Below, piece by piece: positions 31,897 to 43,197 of a DNA stretch of 64,000 bases (the stretch's first letter is position 1; every line of letters starts with the position of its first letter). The notes below the pieces were generated by a model. The model searched no databases and was not told the DNA's origin. It worked only from the letters and a program-made list of their open reading frames with translations. The translations under genes were made by a program, and so were the position numbers. The stretch comes from Castanea sativa (lineage: Eukaryota; Streptophyta; Magnoliopsida; Fagales; Fagaceae), in NCBI RefSeq assembly GCF_040712315.1, contig NC_134017.1:59930636-59994635 (forward strand). Direction: 5' to 3'.

Positions 31897-32850
31897 TCAA
31901 AAACGACAATTTCTAGTTGAATGTCCAGGCTTTCCACATACAAAACATGCATAATTGCTATTCTTAGTGTGGTTGCCATTATTTGGAGCATGCTTAGGAT
32001 GGTGTGCTTGGTTCTTTCTTTGATTAGAGTGGGTCTTATGTTGAGGCTGATTTCCATTTAGCCTACATTTGAAATTCATTTTCTTAGGCCTTACATAGTC
32101 ATTATTTTTTGCATTGGCTTTTGGTATGTTTTCATTTAAAGAGATAAAATTTATCTTAGGACCATTCGCTCCATGAAGTTCAACAGTTTTGTCTTGGTTT
32201 CTTGTCTCTTCCTCCACTCTCAAATGGGTGATAAGGGATTCAATGGAGAGTTCCTTTTGCTTGTGTCTTAGAACTTTGGAAAACTCCTTCCAAGATTCAG
32301 GCAGCTTGTCAATAATGGCTGAAACTTGCATTTGTTCATCTACACGAATGCCTTCAGATCGAACATCTTGTGCAATCATTTGGAGTTCATAGGATTGTTC
32401 CACCACAGACTTGCCTTCAACCATCTGAAATTTGAAAAATCGGCTACATGCATATTTCTTGGATCCAGGTTCCTCCGTATCATATTTTTGATTCAATGCC
32501 TTCCATATCTTTTTGGCTGATTTGTAAGCTTGATCATAATAATCATACAAATCATCAGAAATACAATTAAGTAAATAATTTATACAGTAAAGATGATCCT
32601 TATCCCATTTCTTAACATCTTTTTCATGTTGAGAAAGATCTTCTTCAGTCAATTGTTCAGATTTCTTTTTCTTTGGTTTTTTCTCAGTTAACACATAAGC
32701 CACATTCAAGAGAGTAAGATAAAATAAAGTCTTTTGTCTCCACCTCTTAAAGTTAACACCACGGAAGCGGAATGGCTTATTAAGATCACCCGCTCCAGAG
32801 GAATTAGACATAACATTACCATTTTCCAAGGATGATTTTGTGTTCTCCAT
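31897..32850 (-). CDS. Element B gag
   Basis: I choose the ATG at 32850 (MENTKSSLENGNVM), because the open frame upstream lies inside the LTR. The capsid region includes RFRGVNFKRWRQKTLFYL and YDTEEPGSKKYACSRFFKFQ, and the nucleocapsid zinc knuckle is CFVCGKPGHSTRNC near the end. Stop TGA at 31897-31899 occurs two codons after the knuckle, where the frame otherwise continues into pol. The ATG is only 17 nt from the LTR boundary, leaving almost no leader. Confidence 0.9.
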   Translation of the reverse strand: MENTKSSLENGNVMSNSSGAGDLNKPFRFRGVNFKRWRQKTLFYLTLLNVAYVLTEKKPKKKKSEQLTEEDLSQHEKDVKKWDKDHLYCINYLLNCISDDLYDYYDQAYKSAKKIWKALNQKYDTEEPGSKKYACSRFFKFQMVEGKSVVEQSYELQMIAQDVRSEGIRVDEQMQVSAIIDKLPESWKEFSKVLRHKQKELSIESLITHLRVEEETRNQDKTVELHGANGPKINFISLNENIPKANAKNNDYVRPKKMNFKCRLNGNQPQHKTHSNQRKNQAHHPKHAPNNGNHTKNSNYACFVCGKPGHSTRNCRF

Positions 32851-32852
32851 AT

Positions 32853-32867
32853 CGATTTGTCTCAAAT
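32853..32867 (-). promoter_or_regulatory. Element B atypical primer-site region (complementary to own LTR)
   Basis: At the usual primer-site position, 2 nt from the LTR end, the minus strand has TTGAGACAAATCG instead of the tRNA-Met site. The exact complement, CGATTTGTCTCAA on the minus strand, lies in the LTR at 32975-32987. Confidence 0.4.
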
Positions 32868-33944
32868 TGTTGGAAGTAAATGAGAGATAATACCTGAATT
32901 TTCCTTGGAAATTACACAATTTGATTTACCAAAAAAAGAGGTGGCGGAGATGAGGCGTGGACCAAGTCACTGTCTTGAGACAAATCGTGTCGTCTACGGT
33001 ATATCCGATGTAGTTAGACAAATAGTTTCTGCACGTTGTCCCCAGGATACAACAGCCCAGCCACCTTTGCTGATTATCCTTGCGAGCCTACACTATTCGT
33101 AGGATATAAGCTCTCTATAGTACTTTCTTTTCCCAGAAAAATTTTGTAAAAGAAAAAATGTTTTTTGTGAGTAATAAGAAGCAAAAGATGGTAAGTGTTT
33201 AAAAAATATTGTTTCTGAAAAGTTTGCAGTTTTGTAATTCAAAATAAAAGTGTATATCTCACTTTTATTTCCTTCCATGTATATATATAACCAGATATGT
33301 TGCTTGTCATTAGCCAAAAAAGTAAAAACGTTTTCTATATTTAAAACTTTAAAAGATCATAAATAAGTAAATAAATAAATAAATAAATATATATTTATAT
33401 ATATATTATATAAACCGGTCAAGCTTTTGTACGTTGAGAACAAAAAGGAAAGCATCATAATTCCAAGCATTTAATGGCCCATAATAGCTTTTCAAAAGTC
33501 TTTTTGCTGAATTTATGTTACAAAAATTGCTAGCTCTAATTCTGCCGTTTACTCTCAAAAAGATTGCTAGCTGTTTGACCACTTTTCATTAAACCAAATA
33601 GTAAACATTTTTGTATATATGGTAACTTATTATAACATAAAATAATTTAGTAATAACTGTACATTTAAGTGCTGAAGATTCTTGCAAATATAACGTTATT
33701 ATGCCATATTTAAATAAGAACGTTTGAATACAAAACGTTTAGAATGGAAAGTACACTAAAAGCTCACAATATATGGTATTAAAATTCACATTAATTTTCA
33801 GAGATTTTCTAATTAAAACCATTGACAATAGCTATTCAAATTTTGAATTTTCAAAATTTAGCAATTAACGCATCTGACATTAAGGGATAATTGATTTCCT
33901 CAATTCACATAAAATTAATATATTTTTTATAAAAATATCCAACA
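32868..33944 (-). repeat. Element B LTR (5' LTR in element orientation)
   Basis: Partner of 27153-28244. On the minus strand a TATATATATAC box at about 33283-33293 is the best TATA candidate for the transcript start. Confidence 0.95.
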
Positions 33945-34048
33945 ATAACTGCTGGCATTTTTATAATAATAGTGTCAATGAGGTGATTTTGAAATTAGTA
34001 GCTAGTATTTCTATGGCGTTTCTATAATAATAAAACCGGTGATACTGG

Positions 34049-34306
34049 CCGATATCTCTCCTCAATCAGTTAGAGGTTTGACTATGGGCCTCTTAGGAGT
34101 ACTATTTTGTATTGCCTTTCTACTGCCTGTGCAAACAGCTCCTGCAATTGTAAATAATCTCAAAATTCAAAATTTTATCAGATTTAAATATCCTTTGTTA
34201 TATACTTGATACTTTGTCAATTCTCATGCAGGCCTTTTCTTGGAGGGCTATGCCACTTCCTTGGATAATTTTAAATCTTCATCAATTGCAGTTTCTTCGA
34301 GCGTAA
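34049..34306 (+). other. Exon-like pair, unrecognised product (possible membrane-protein fragment)
   Basis: One frame reads ADISPQSVRGLTMGLLGVLF and a hydrophobic continuation to about 34146, followed by GTAAATAATC. A good branch/acceptor TTCTCATGCAG ends at 34231, followed by about 74 nt and GTAAGTTG. The D-x6-RG-x2-MG pattern with a following hydrophobic helix recalls the loop of MFS transporters, but it is too short to assign. It may equally be a gene remnant from the locus flank. Confidence 0.25.
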
Positions 34307-36547
34307 GTTGTTGTTTCTTTTTTTAGGCCTTCTTTAATTTTTCTGAAATGCTATGTTTTTAGGTAAAATCATTGCACAAAATACATATATGTGTATTTAT
34401 GTATGTATGTAGTATGACCCACTCATCATTGTACCAATGATTAAAGAGCACATTACATCTATTAGTTGTAGATCAATAGCAATAGGCAATTGTATACGAT
34501 ACAAGGTTTTAATTATGTGGGTAGAAGGAGATTTTAGTGTTTTTCTTTGTGTAGAGGGGCTACGTATATGCTAAATATGAACTAGAATTCTAAAAAATAT
34601 TTTTAATGATAAGGAGCACGGCAAAAACAGAGTATTGCTCTTTAATTCAATTTAGTTTCATTATCTTTTTCTCTTACATTGTTATGATATATGAATGGCT
34701 AGAAGAAATTTTTTTTCTATTCCAGTTGATATTGGTGCACCATTTCAAACTTACCACCATTCATATATTTACATACACATGTTTATAAACATGTAAATAA
34801 AAAATAACATATATACATTAACATATATTATGTATGTTTGAATATGATGTTACTTGTAAAAGTTTAAATTTTGTGAGTATAAGTTCATCACTTGTTATAT
34901 TTGCGAAATTTTCTAAAATGGGTAGATTGAGAAAGTTGCTTAACTTAATTGGCATTTAATGACCTCTTTTCCTTACTTGTTGAGAGCTATTGGGCTAATT
35001 CACTATCTCCCATATTCTATGGATCTTGTGCATTTTTTGGTGGTTTAAAGAATTGAGAAACTTCCTCCAACCTAAACCCACAAGATTTCATCATACGGCC
35101 GAAACATGTGAAATGTAAAAGTGATTCCATATCTAAGTTATAAATGTTTTATAAGTGATTTCATATCTAAGTTGAAAATGTTTTATAAGTGATTCTATAT
35201 ACACTCACAATTATAAAATTTATTCTATAACAGAGTAATGAAATCACTAAGAAAACATTTATGAAATTTCAACTCAATTATAAAAAATAAAAAATAATAA
35301 TAATTTCTAATGTCAACAGGATTTACTAGAGGAGACGTTTGACATGTGTAAAGTTGGGTTGACTTGAAGAACTTATTCAATGCCCTATGCACATTGCTTA
35401 TTTACATTCCAATTCACAATTGATAATAACTTCTCAAATTCAGCAAAAATGAACGTATCTCAGGATAAAAATTTTGGTAAATAGAAGTATACAACCTTTG
35501 GCTTTAAAATCAAGTAATGATAGATTGGGCATCTCCTAAGTTGCGAGTGTTCATTAAAATGCTTTAGATGGAATTATACTTTTATGTGTGTGTTCTCCCA
35601 TAAACATTAAAATCTCACGAAGAAAGGAAAAAATAGAAATTGAAAAAAAAAAAAAAAAAGAACCTTGAGATTAAGATGTGTGGGCACGGACATGACATAA
35701 GACACAACGACATGACAATTCTTAATAAATTAAAATAAGACAATATTAATTTTTGACAATTAAATATTAACATTTTTAGGTATAAAATATTAAATATCAA
35801 CTATCAAAATCTTTAAAATTATATCTTATAATAATTTTTTTTAAGCTGTCCAGCACACATCTTGGCCCAGTATGCCAGGAATGTTGTTAGTTATGTAACT
35901 TGAATAGAGGAAAATCCTAGTATAATTGAGTTAGCTTGGCTCAAGATGTATTGTTTTATCTTCTTCTTAATAAAAGTTGCGGTTTTTTTATCAAAAAAAA
36001 AAAAAAAAAAAGACAAATGTGTTGCATACATGCATGGGATTTGAAGTCTATATGTATCTTATGCATGAGATACTACAGAGTTCGTACACCTATATCTTTT
36101 TTAATTCATTTTATAGAGCCTTAACATTGTGACAAGGGAATACAAACCTTCTGTCCAACATTTTGTATTTCACTATGTTATATTCATTGCAAATTTCTTT
36201 GTATTCGTTTGACTTTCATTATAAAATAACAATAGTTTAAAATGGAAAAAAAAATAAAAATGACATGCTATGAATGGTGGAGGATAAAGTAGAATATAAA
36301 AAGTGGGAAAAGTTCTTGGAATGAATAATTTTGTGCTGGGGCGCAAATGCCACAACAATTTGGGTAATAAGTAAATTCTCAATGGGCCTCGCTTATCAAG
36401 TCACTGGACTACATAAACAGACCTACCATAACCAGTGCTTGATTGGTGTTTAAGACCAGCGATGTTAATAAATTTTTGTTGATGTTGAAGTTCAATAACA
36501 TATAATACTGATTTAAAATCCATTTATGGACGATTCCATAACATATA

Positions 36548-36600
36548 AATAAAACGCACTCTGTAGCCTTTTGGCTAAGTGGTTTAGTAACTTGAAGTAT
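36548..36600 (+). other. snRNA/SINE-like scrap
   Basis: GCCTTTTGGCTAAG is identical to the conserved 5' stem of U2 snRNA, and AGTATCTGT follows, as in U2 but at the wrong spacing. It could also be a Pol III A box (TGGCTAAGTGG). Too short to call. Confidence 0.2.
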
Positions 36601-37135
36601 CTGTATTGGATAAGAACGAGAATTAATGACACAAAGAAAGAAAGAAGAAAGATATAAATCTGTAGTGGGCATCTAAGCTTGGCTACACGCACAAGTAGTG
36701 GCCATTGGGACACTCCCTCTATTGCAGATAGTGTGGACTTTGGAGGCAATATTCACGCTTATAACCCAAGTTGTGATTGGAACTTGGGAGACGCACACAT
36801 TGGTCCCCTAGGATTAGATAATTTGAGCAAGAGTACTATGAACCATCCAATGGTTTTAGCCATCAAAATAGTACTGGCATTGGGTCTTCAAACTTCAAAG
36901 TTGGTGGTAGGTAGGGACTAGCTATCTAGTCAAAGTTTTGTGGCTTGTGGGTTCCCTGATTTGACCATCTTAATTTCTTGGAACAAGCCTTTTTAGCAAG
37001 TTGATCTAGTAAAAGTTCTTTCTTCAATTGAAAATATGAAAAATCAATAATTAAACAGTTTATTAATTGAAAAAGAGAAAGGTTCTAAATTCCTGTTACT
37101 AATTTTTTCTGTCTCATTTCTTTTGTTATCAAAGG

Positions 37136-37138
<3 letters not shown>

Positions 37139-37190
<52 letters not shown>
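37139..37190. repeat. (TA)n at left edge of unit 1
   Basis: About 26 TA units; preceded by sequence (TTTTGTTATCAAAGGT) that unit 2 lacks. Confidence 0.95.
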
Positions 37191-37194
<4 letters not shown>

Positions 37195-39467
37195 TAAACA
37201 GTCAAATATATGGTCTGCGTTTACTTGTATTGGAGTATGAGCCAAAACTTTTCATGAAGCCAAAACGTTGAAAAGGGTTAAAACTTAAAAGTCTCTAATT
37301 TTTCACGAACTTCGAATTTTCATTTTCAATTGTAGGAAAAGCTATTTAATTAAAAAATTGTATTATTTTCTTCACCTAAGAAACATTGAGCTTAAATCCC
37401 ATAGAGCTAAAAAGAGAGTTTTAACTTATAATGTCCACTTCTGATGATTGCTCTTTTCAAATGGTTTTTAGTGTAGAAAAAAATTGAACTCCAAATTTAT
37501 TATTTAATCATTAGAAACTTTCTTAGTTAAGCTAACTAAATCCTATAAAGTCATCGTGTAAAACAACTTACTTATATTCTGCAATATAACATATTTTTTC
37601 ATCAACTTTTTTCAAATTCAAATTGTCAAAATAGGGATAATGATAATCACACAAATGTAAGGTTTTAATTAGAGAATTCATTTCATATTAAAAAAAGGAA
37701 AAAGGAAAAAGTTTGGTGTAGAAGAACTGTCGGATTTCTTTTATTTTTTTTAAATATATTATTAATGTGTAATATATAAAATATAGTATTATTTAATTTT
37801 AAATGTGTACTATGTGAAACCGGTGGCATGGTTCAACGCATAATTAAAGCACCGTGCTCAAAAGAAAAATTGCTATAAATTTAATTTGATTATTCGACTA
37901 GTCATTTTATTTTCTTGTTTTTTTGGGGTAAAAATTGACCATTCATTTTCATCATCGAAATTATATGTAAATTTTTTTTATTGTAAATTTACCCATTCGT
38001 GTCAAAATGGTACTCTGATAGGAAAAGAACAAGAAAATCGAGTTGCATTGCCACACCTCTAAAATCTTGAGATTTTTTTTTCCTTAAGAAAAATATTTTT
38101 AAAATATATATATTCTTAACTTGGCCCTCCTAAAATTTTTTCGTTCATTTCTCTTGAAAGAAAAAAATGTGTCAGAATATTTATATTCTAATATTCAAGA
38201 GAGGTTCCTACTTTTATGAAAATAAATGTGATACTATTAAAAATGAGAATAAAACCATAAGAATTAATTTTATTCGATTTTTTTAGTAAAAAGTTAAATC
38301 TTTAAAATTCTTAGGATTTTATCATTTTATGACAATTTTCTATCACCCCTTCTACCACAACACAATTTGTCATAATTTGATAAAATAATTGATTGTAATG
38401 GATGTACCATCAATTTCAAAAAATAAAATAAATTATTAATTTCTAATTTTTCTCTGGATGAAATTATTTTATCATTGACGTGAAATGCATAAAAGTATTC
38501 AACAAATTAATGGTGTTCTTTTAGAAATATTCACCAACAGCATTGTCATTATTAAAAAAAAAAAAAGAAAAAAAAGTAAATAGTATGTATTTGGGACAAG
38601 ATTTTCAAGATAGTTTTCAATCTCATCTGCACAGTATATTATGTTTTCACGTTTGAAAAACAGTAACAAAAAGAAGCTTCGATCTCTCTCTCTCTCTTGC
38701 TCTCTCACCTAATGGCGGCTGCCGTATGTGGTACGAAGTCAATAATAGATATTTAGATGTGTGGCTCTGCGTTTCTGCAGTTATTCAAATCTTATTAGGT
38801 GAAACACAGCATCTCAGCACCATTTGGTGGGCCCCTTGGTGACGCAGCTTGTAGATCGTAATTATTACAAAAGACTAGAAAGCGTACATATTTATATACC
38901 TCAATTATTGTTGCAAACGTACAACCATATATATATGTACACCTCAATTATTGTTGCATACGTACAACTTTTTTTTTTTTTTAAGAAAGGCATACGTACA
39001 ACTAGTTGTACACTAAGATGCATATAAAGTTTATTTAGGGTGACGTGTCTGTGTTATACCTATGTCATATTGAAGTTGTACTTGTACTTACTATTTTATG
39101 TTATAATTTTTTAAAAATCACTTATGTTATTGTGTCATATTCATACATGTGTTCGTGTCTCTACAGGCCATTTGATTATGTTGTTTTAGTAAAATTGTTA
39201 TATTTTTTGAAAATAGGTGTGAGTAAAAAAATGTGTAAAAAAAATCATATAATATTGTTTAAAAATTAAAAACATATATTTAAACTCCTATAGCAAGAAG
39301 GCCTAAAGTTTTCAAAATACAATTTTAATTATAACTTAGAATGATGAAAACACAACACCATAGGTATGTAATCCGTACACACAATAGCTATCACTATTCA
39401 TTGGTTTTGTTTTGGGTTCACTGCTTAACACGTGGCCAAATACTTTCAAGTTGAACAATATATTTTA
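37191..39467. other. Unit 1 flank upstream of the receptor-kinase exon, noncoding
   Basis: AT-rich, nearly identical to 52044-54319 except a cluster of differences at 37430-37540. Contains a CT tract at about 38685-38700. Open frames here (38824, 39045) are shared with unit 2 only because of the duplication. Confidence 0.6.
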
Positions 39468-39727
39468 AGGGTCCGTTTGGATAGAACTTATTTCTTTGGA
39501 ACCGAAAACTGAAAACACTGTACAAAAATAATTTTTAAATATATGAATAGTTTTGTGAGGCCATTTTTAATGAAAAAATTGTTAAAAAGTGAAATTTGTG
39601 AGACCTATGAACAGTGTATTTATGCACGGTACATGGCTGAAAAGTCAAAATAAGCTGCTGGGTATTAATAAAAAAAAAAAAAAAAAGCAAAAATATAGAC
39701 GCACAAAACGGCGGATCCAAACGCCCT
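39468..39727. mobile_element. hAT-like MITE (GGGTCCGTTTGGAT family), unit 1
   Basis: Left end AGGGTCCGTTTGGAT and right end ATCCAAACGCCCT are near-complementary. The interior holds a short hairpin around CAGTG...CACGG and an A-rich tail region. It lies about 140 bp before the receptor-kinase start codon, so it is part of the promoter. Confidence 0.65.
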
Positions 39728-39750
39728 CCTAATTTGTCATGTCACATGTC

Positions 39751-39866
39751 CCTATAAAGTGCTTAAGCTCCACTGGCCATTGCTACTACTCCTCTAAGGT
39801 ATATGTGAGTGAAAGCGTTTTATATATCTACTTCATTTTTTTCATGTAAAATAGGAAGCACTGAAG
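39751..39866 (+). promoter_or_regulatory. Core promoter of receptor-kinase exon 1, unit 1
   Basis: A TATA box CCCTATAAAGTG lies about 110 bp before the ATG; CATGTAAAATAGGAAGCACT leads into the start codon. Identical in unit 2 (54602-54717) and partly conserved before 11186. Confidence 0.55.
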
Positions 39867-39990
39867 ATGAATATGAAAGTGAAGCCACAGTCTTCTTCAA
39901 TATTTGCTTATGGTTACCGTCTCTTGTTCTTCTTCCTAGTATCGTTTGACATCTCAGACGCCCAAACTGCAACCACAGACCCTTCTGAAG
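39867..39990 (+). CDS. LRR receptor-like kinase (VIII-2 type), first exon only
   Basis: A 124-nt exon: MNMKVKPQSSSIFAYGYRLL starts a signal peptide with core LLFFFLVSF and a likely cleavage before AQTATTDPSE. The AQ-x-ATTDPSE ending and the phase-1 GTACT donor are what I expect before the V(R)ALN exon of At1g56130/At1g56140-like kinases, which have LRR, malectin and kinase domains and act at the plasma membrane. No LRR, malectin or kinase exon follows: intron 1 is entered by the Gypsy element, and then unit 2 begins. It is therefore an orphan exon with an intact promoter. Confidence 0.65.
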
Positions 39991-39993
39991 GTA

Positions 39994-40050
<57 letters not shown>

Positions 40051-40396
40051 ATTTTGTATTAAATTCTTCATTTCATTTTATTTCAACATGCTGACATGAA
40101 CCTCTCAAATCTGTATAAATTGTAATAAACCAAATCTGTATAGAGTTGGCTTAATATGAAATTGCAGTAAAGCAAGCACATCACATGGGGTTTTAATTTA
40201 AACATTGGCAAAGCCAAATCTGTCCATTTTTATTCCTAGCTTTGCATGAGATATTAAGAGATTTTAGCGAGGACTCACTCATACAGAAAAGCTCGTAGTA
40301 CATGTTTACCTGCACCGACATAAATTAACACACTTTAGTTCTCTCTTTTTCTCGCCTCTATTAGTGTTTCTACTTTCTAGCATGAAGTTTTGTTAA
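39991..40396 (+). other. Start of receptor-kinase intron 1, unit 1
   Basis: Donor GTACTACT, a (CT)n tract at about 39997-40046, then unique intron sequence up to the Gypsy boundary. The part 40150-40235 recurs at 2380-2475. Confidence 0.6.
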
Positions 40397-41120
40397 TTAG
40401 GATATGGGCCATTGGGCCTCGCTAAGGAAGGCCGACCTACTCTTGGGTTTAGGGCTTGTTGATACTCTAGGTCGGCCCATACGCCGAGGATCCGAGGACC
40501 AAGCCGAGGATGCTTTTCCCCTCGGACTGACACCAAAGAACCCGGGACTTCATGGTACAGGTTAGGGAATGACACGGTCAAGACCAATGGTTAAAGGGGG
40601 TGAACCTCAGAATGCCCCGGAAGCACCGGTGTTGAAGAAATGTCAAAAATAAAGGCTGCTACTTCCACATTAAAGACCCTGCACCTACCACCCTGGCTGC
40701 ATTAATGGGGAGGTGACACTTGAACAGTGGAAGGGAAACTTCTAGTTACTGTTCAAAGGCACTAAGAAAAGAAATATCTAGGCTAAGGGAGGAATTGGGG
40801 CAACACGTGGATAACGTATTAAAAAGAGGAGTATTTAAGGAGGGACTGCAACGAAACGGGACGGAACTTTTTGTAACCTAAAAAGACAAAAGACAAAGGG
40901 AGAGATATAATATAATAACAGCTCTCGGCTTACTTCCGAGTAGGCCCAGTTACAATATTACTTGTTGTTTTCAAGTACTTGCAATCTTTAGTTTGTCATT
41001 TAATCCTCATATACTTCTAACATGGGTTTCAAGCCCACACTCTACAAATTCTTTTTGTTTAAGGCTCATTGGGACTAAGCACATAACAATTCTTGGGTCC
41101 AGTGCAATTGTGCACTTACA
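40397..41120 (+). repeat. C1 5' LTR, truncated at its start
   Basis: Matches 51291-51999 closely but lacks the TGTGGGGAGTAAAAATATC start; homology begins at TTAATTAGGATATGGGCC after unrelated intron sequence. The same truncation is in C2. Ends GTGCACTTACA. Confidence 0.9.
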
Positions 41121-41121
41121 A

Positions 41122-41140
41122 TTGGCGCCGTTTGTGGGAA
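41122..41140 (+). promoter_or_regulatory. C1 primer binding site
   Basis: TTGGCGCCGTTTGTGGGAA begins 1 nt after the LTR, the TGGCGCC-type site typical of Tat/Athila elements. Confidence 0.85.
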
Positions 41141-41167
41141 ATCTAGTCTAGAAGTAGTAGGGATATT

Positions 41168-42500
41168 ATGGCGAGGCTTAGGCTCTCACCATGCGAGTCA
41201 CAAGGATCACAACCGGAAGATCATTTCGAACGTCTTGAACATCGTAGGGATCGTGAGGGAAGCGTCCATACAGAATATCCAGGGGCTAGCCATACTCATG
41301 GAGGGGGTAGCACTACCCACGATGAGGGCTCTAAATCCATGCGGAAGGAAATCAATTGTTTGAAGAGGAAGTTACGCCGTGCTAAACGTAAGGTTTCCCC
41401 GTCCTCATCTAGTTCTTCCTCAGAGAAGGATGGGGGACATGGCTACGGTTCAAGGTCATATTCCCCCACCAGTGCAACATCCTCTGGTGAGGAGAACGAC
41501 CAGCCAATCCGCAGACATAAGAAGCTTCGTCCTAGGGGTTTAGGCAACGATACCATGAGTAGGGCGTTGCACCAACTCTCTAAATCTCCGTTTTCACGTA
41601 GGATTGAGAGGGGGAGGCTCCCCAGGAGGTTCACCCAGCCCACATTTACCATCTATAATGGCCGGACTGATCCGGTGGAGCACGTGAGTCACTTCAACCA
41701 AAGGATGGCAGTGCACTCACACAACGAGACTTTGATGTGTAAAGTCTTCCCCTCCAGCTTGGGACCTGTGGCTATGAGATGGTTCAACGGTCTCAAGTCG
41801 GGATCTGTAGGCTCGTTTGGGGAACTAACTAGGGCATTTGCTTCTCGGTTCATTACTTGTAGCGAGTCCCTCGGCCTTTGGACTCATTGCTATCCATGGT
41901 CATGAAGGAAGGGGAGACAACGAAAGCATACTCCGACGGATATTGGGAGATGTTTAATGAAATAGACGGCGACTTTGATGAGGTGGCGCTAAATACCTTT
42001 AAGGTAGGCCTCCCTGCGATCACGACCTAAGAAAGTCTTTGACGAAAAAGCCCGTCCGCGGCGTACGTCGTCTTATGGATCGTATTGATGAATATAAAAG
42101 GGTAGAGGAAGACCGGCAACGGGGAAAAGGAAAGGAGAAGGTTATCCCGCAGGAGAGAAGGGATTTCGGGTCGGACGGATATCACAACAACAAGCCGAGG
42201 AGGGATTATTTCGGACAATCCGGCTCGGCGGCACCCCAAGTTGTAAATGCGTGTTCGAGAACCGGTACATCGATTATTAGAAAAAGTTCGTAAAGAGCCA
42301 TTCTTTAGATAGCCGGCAAGATGGCGGGGGACCTGCGAGAAGAAATCAAAACCTTTTACGTCGGTACCATCGGGATGTGGGCCACACTGCCGAGAACCGC
42401 CGGTCCTGTGGAACCATCTAGAGCGGCTCGTCGAAGAGGGAAAGTTGAAGCGGCATTTGTGTCGGCCCAGCGGGCGAGGTCGGTCAAGTTGGTTCAAACA
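41168..42500 (+). pseudogene. C1 gag (Retrotrans_gag, Tat type), frameshifted
   Basis: N-terminal charged and Ser-rich region (SSSSSSSEKDGG), then the capsid core FTIYNGRTDPVEHVSHFNQR, LMCKVFPSSLGPVAMRWFNG and ELTRAFASRFIT to about 41870. After a shift come YSDGYWEMFNEIDGDF-type codons, RRLMDRIDEYKRVEED-RQRGKGKEKV (42060-42150) and a knuckle-like RDVGHTAE (about 42375). At least four shifts are needed to follow it, so no full Gag can be made as read. Confidence 0.85.
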
Positions 42501-42649
42501 ACCAAAGGAACAGTTCATCTCGGCCGGCATTGGGAACAATTAATGTTATCTTCGCCGCATCTGGTAGGACCGGCTCGGGTCCCACTAGGGTCATGGCGGT
42601 TTCCCATCCGCGGGCCGAGGATGTGGGTGGTAGGCCGAAGAGATTAAAG

Positions 42650-43185
42650 AGCACTTTACTGTCTTGGGTTTCTCCGAGGAGGATAAAATAGGAACTATCC
42701 GGCCCCGTGACGATGCTCTTGTGGTTACCCTCGAGAATAGGGAATTATGACGTGAAGAGGGTGATGATAGATCGGGCGGCGGTGCGGATATCATGTACCA
42801 CGATCTATTTAAGGGGTTAAGGTTGGAGTTGGAAGATTTAACTCCTTATGACTCACCTCTTATTAGCTTTGAAGGGAGAGCCGTTGTGCCAAAAGGACGG
42901 ATCCGTTTACTGTTCAATCCGGCACGAAACGGTTGAAGTAGATTTCATTGTGGTTGACGCGTACTCTCCATATACGGCCATCCTCGCCGGGCCATGGCTG
43001 CACGCCTGGGAGCCGTCTCCTCTACCTTGCACGTTAAGGTTAAATTCCCCTCGGGGGAACATGTTGAGGAAATCCTCGGCGGTCGGGTAGTGGCCGGACA
43101 ATGCATCTCCGCTGCGGTACTTCGTCGGTCGAAGTCGAGTTATCAACCTTGCCCATCCGGGAGTCATAGCAATTAACGGCTCGGA
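42650..43185 (+). pseudogene. C1 retropepsin-like protease region, frameshifted
   Basis: Fragments in shifting frames: a VKRVMID strand, then ADIMYHDLFKGLRLELEDLT, then VVDAYSPYTAILAGPWLHA and SSTLHVKVKFPSGEHVEEI, the standard Tat protease order. The catalytic Asp loop (about 42770-42785) is unreadable because of changes at CNG positions; the same is true of C2. Confidence 0.7.
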
Positions 43186-43197
43186 GGCACTGGAGCG

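Larger units (their letters stand above)
27153..33944 (-). mobile_element. Element B: nearly intact Copia retrotransposon
   Basis: Two LTRs of about 1.08 kb (27153-28244 and 32868-33944) differ at roughly twenty positions by eye, about 2 percent, so insertion is fairly recent. Flanking TTAAC (27148-27152) and ATAAC (33945-33949) are a likely target duplication with one mismatch. The minus-strand interior holds one reading frame from gag to RNase H, with two in-frame stop codons and no frameshift. There is no recognisable tRNA primer site next to the 5' LTR. Confidence 0.92.
33945..37138. other. Mostly unassigned intergenic sequence
   Basis: AT-rich, with A-tracts at about 35640 and 35990. 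Apart from the exon-like pair near 34.1-34.3 kb and the snRNA-like scrap at 36.55 kb, I recognise nothing. A frame at 36679-36921 is open but resembles no family. Confidence 0.5.

Noticed and set aside
36548..36600. U2 snRNA gene
   Set aside because: Only a 14-nt and a 9-nt word match, at wrong spacing; no Sm site or snRNA promoter seen.
36679..36921. Open plus-strand frame of 80 codons
   Set aside because: No recognisable family, no splice context and no paralogue in the window.
38824..39269. Small frames repeated at 53676-54121
   Set aside because: Conserved only through the recent segmental duplication; low-complexity translation.
41443..41652. Minus-strand frames over gag (also 42027-42539, 56291-56494 and others over pol)
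   Set aside because: They are shadows of the gag-pol reading frames in GC-rich DNA.
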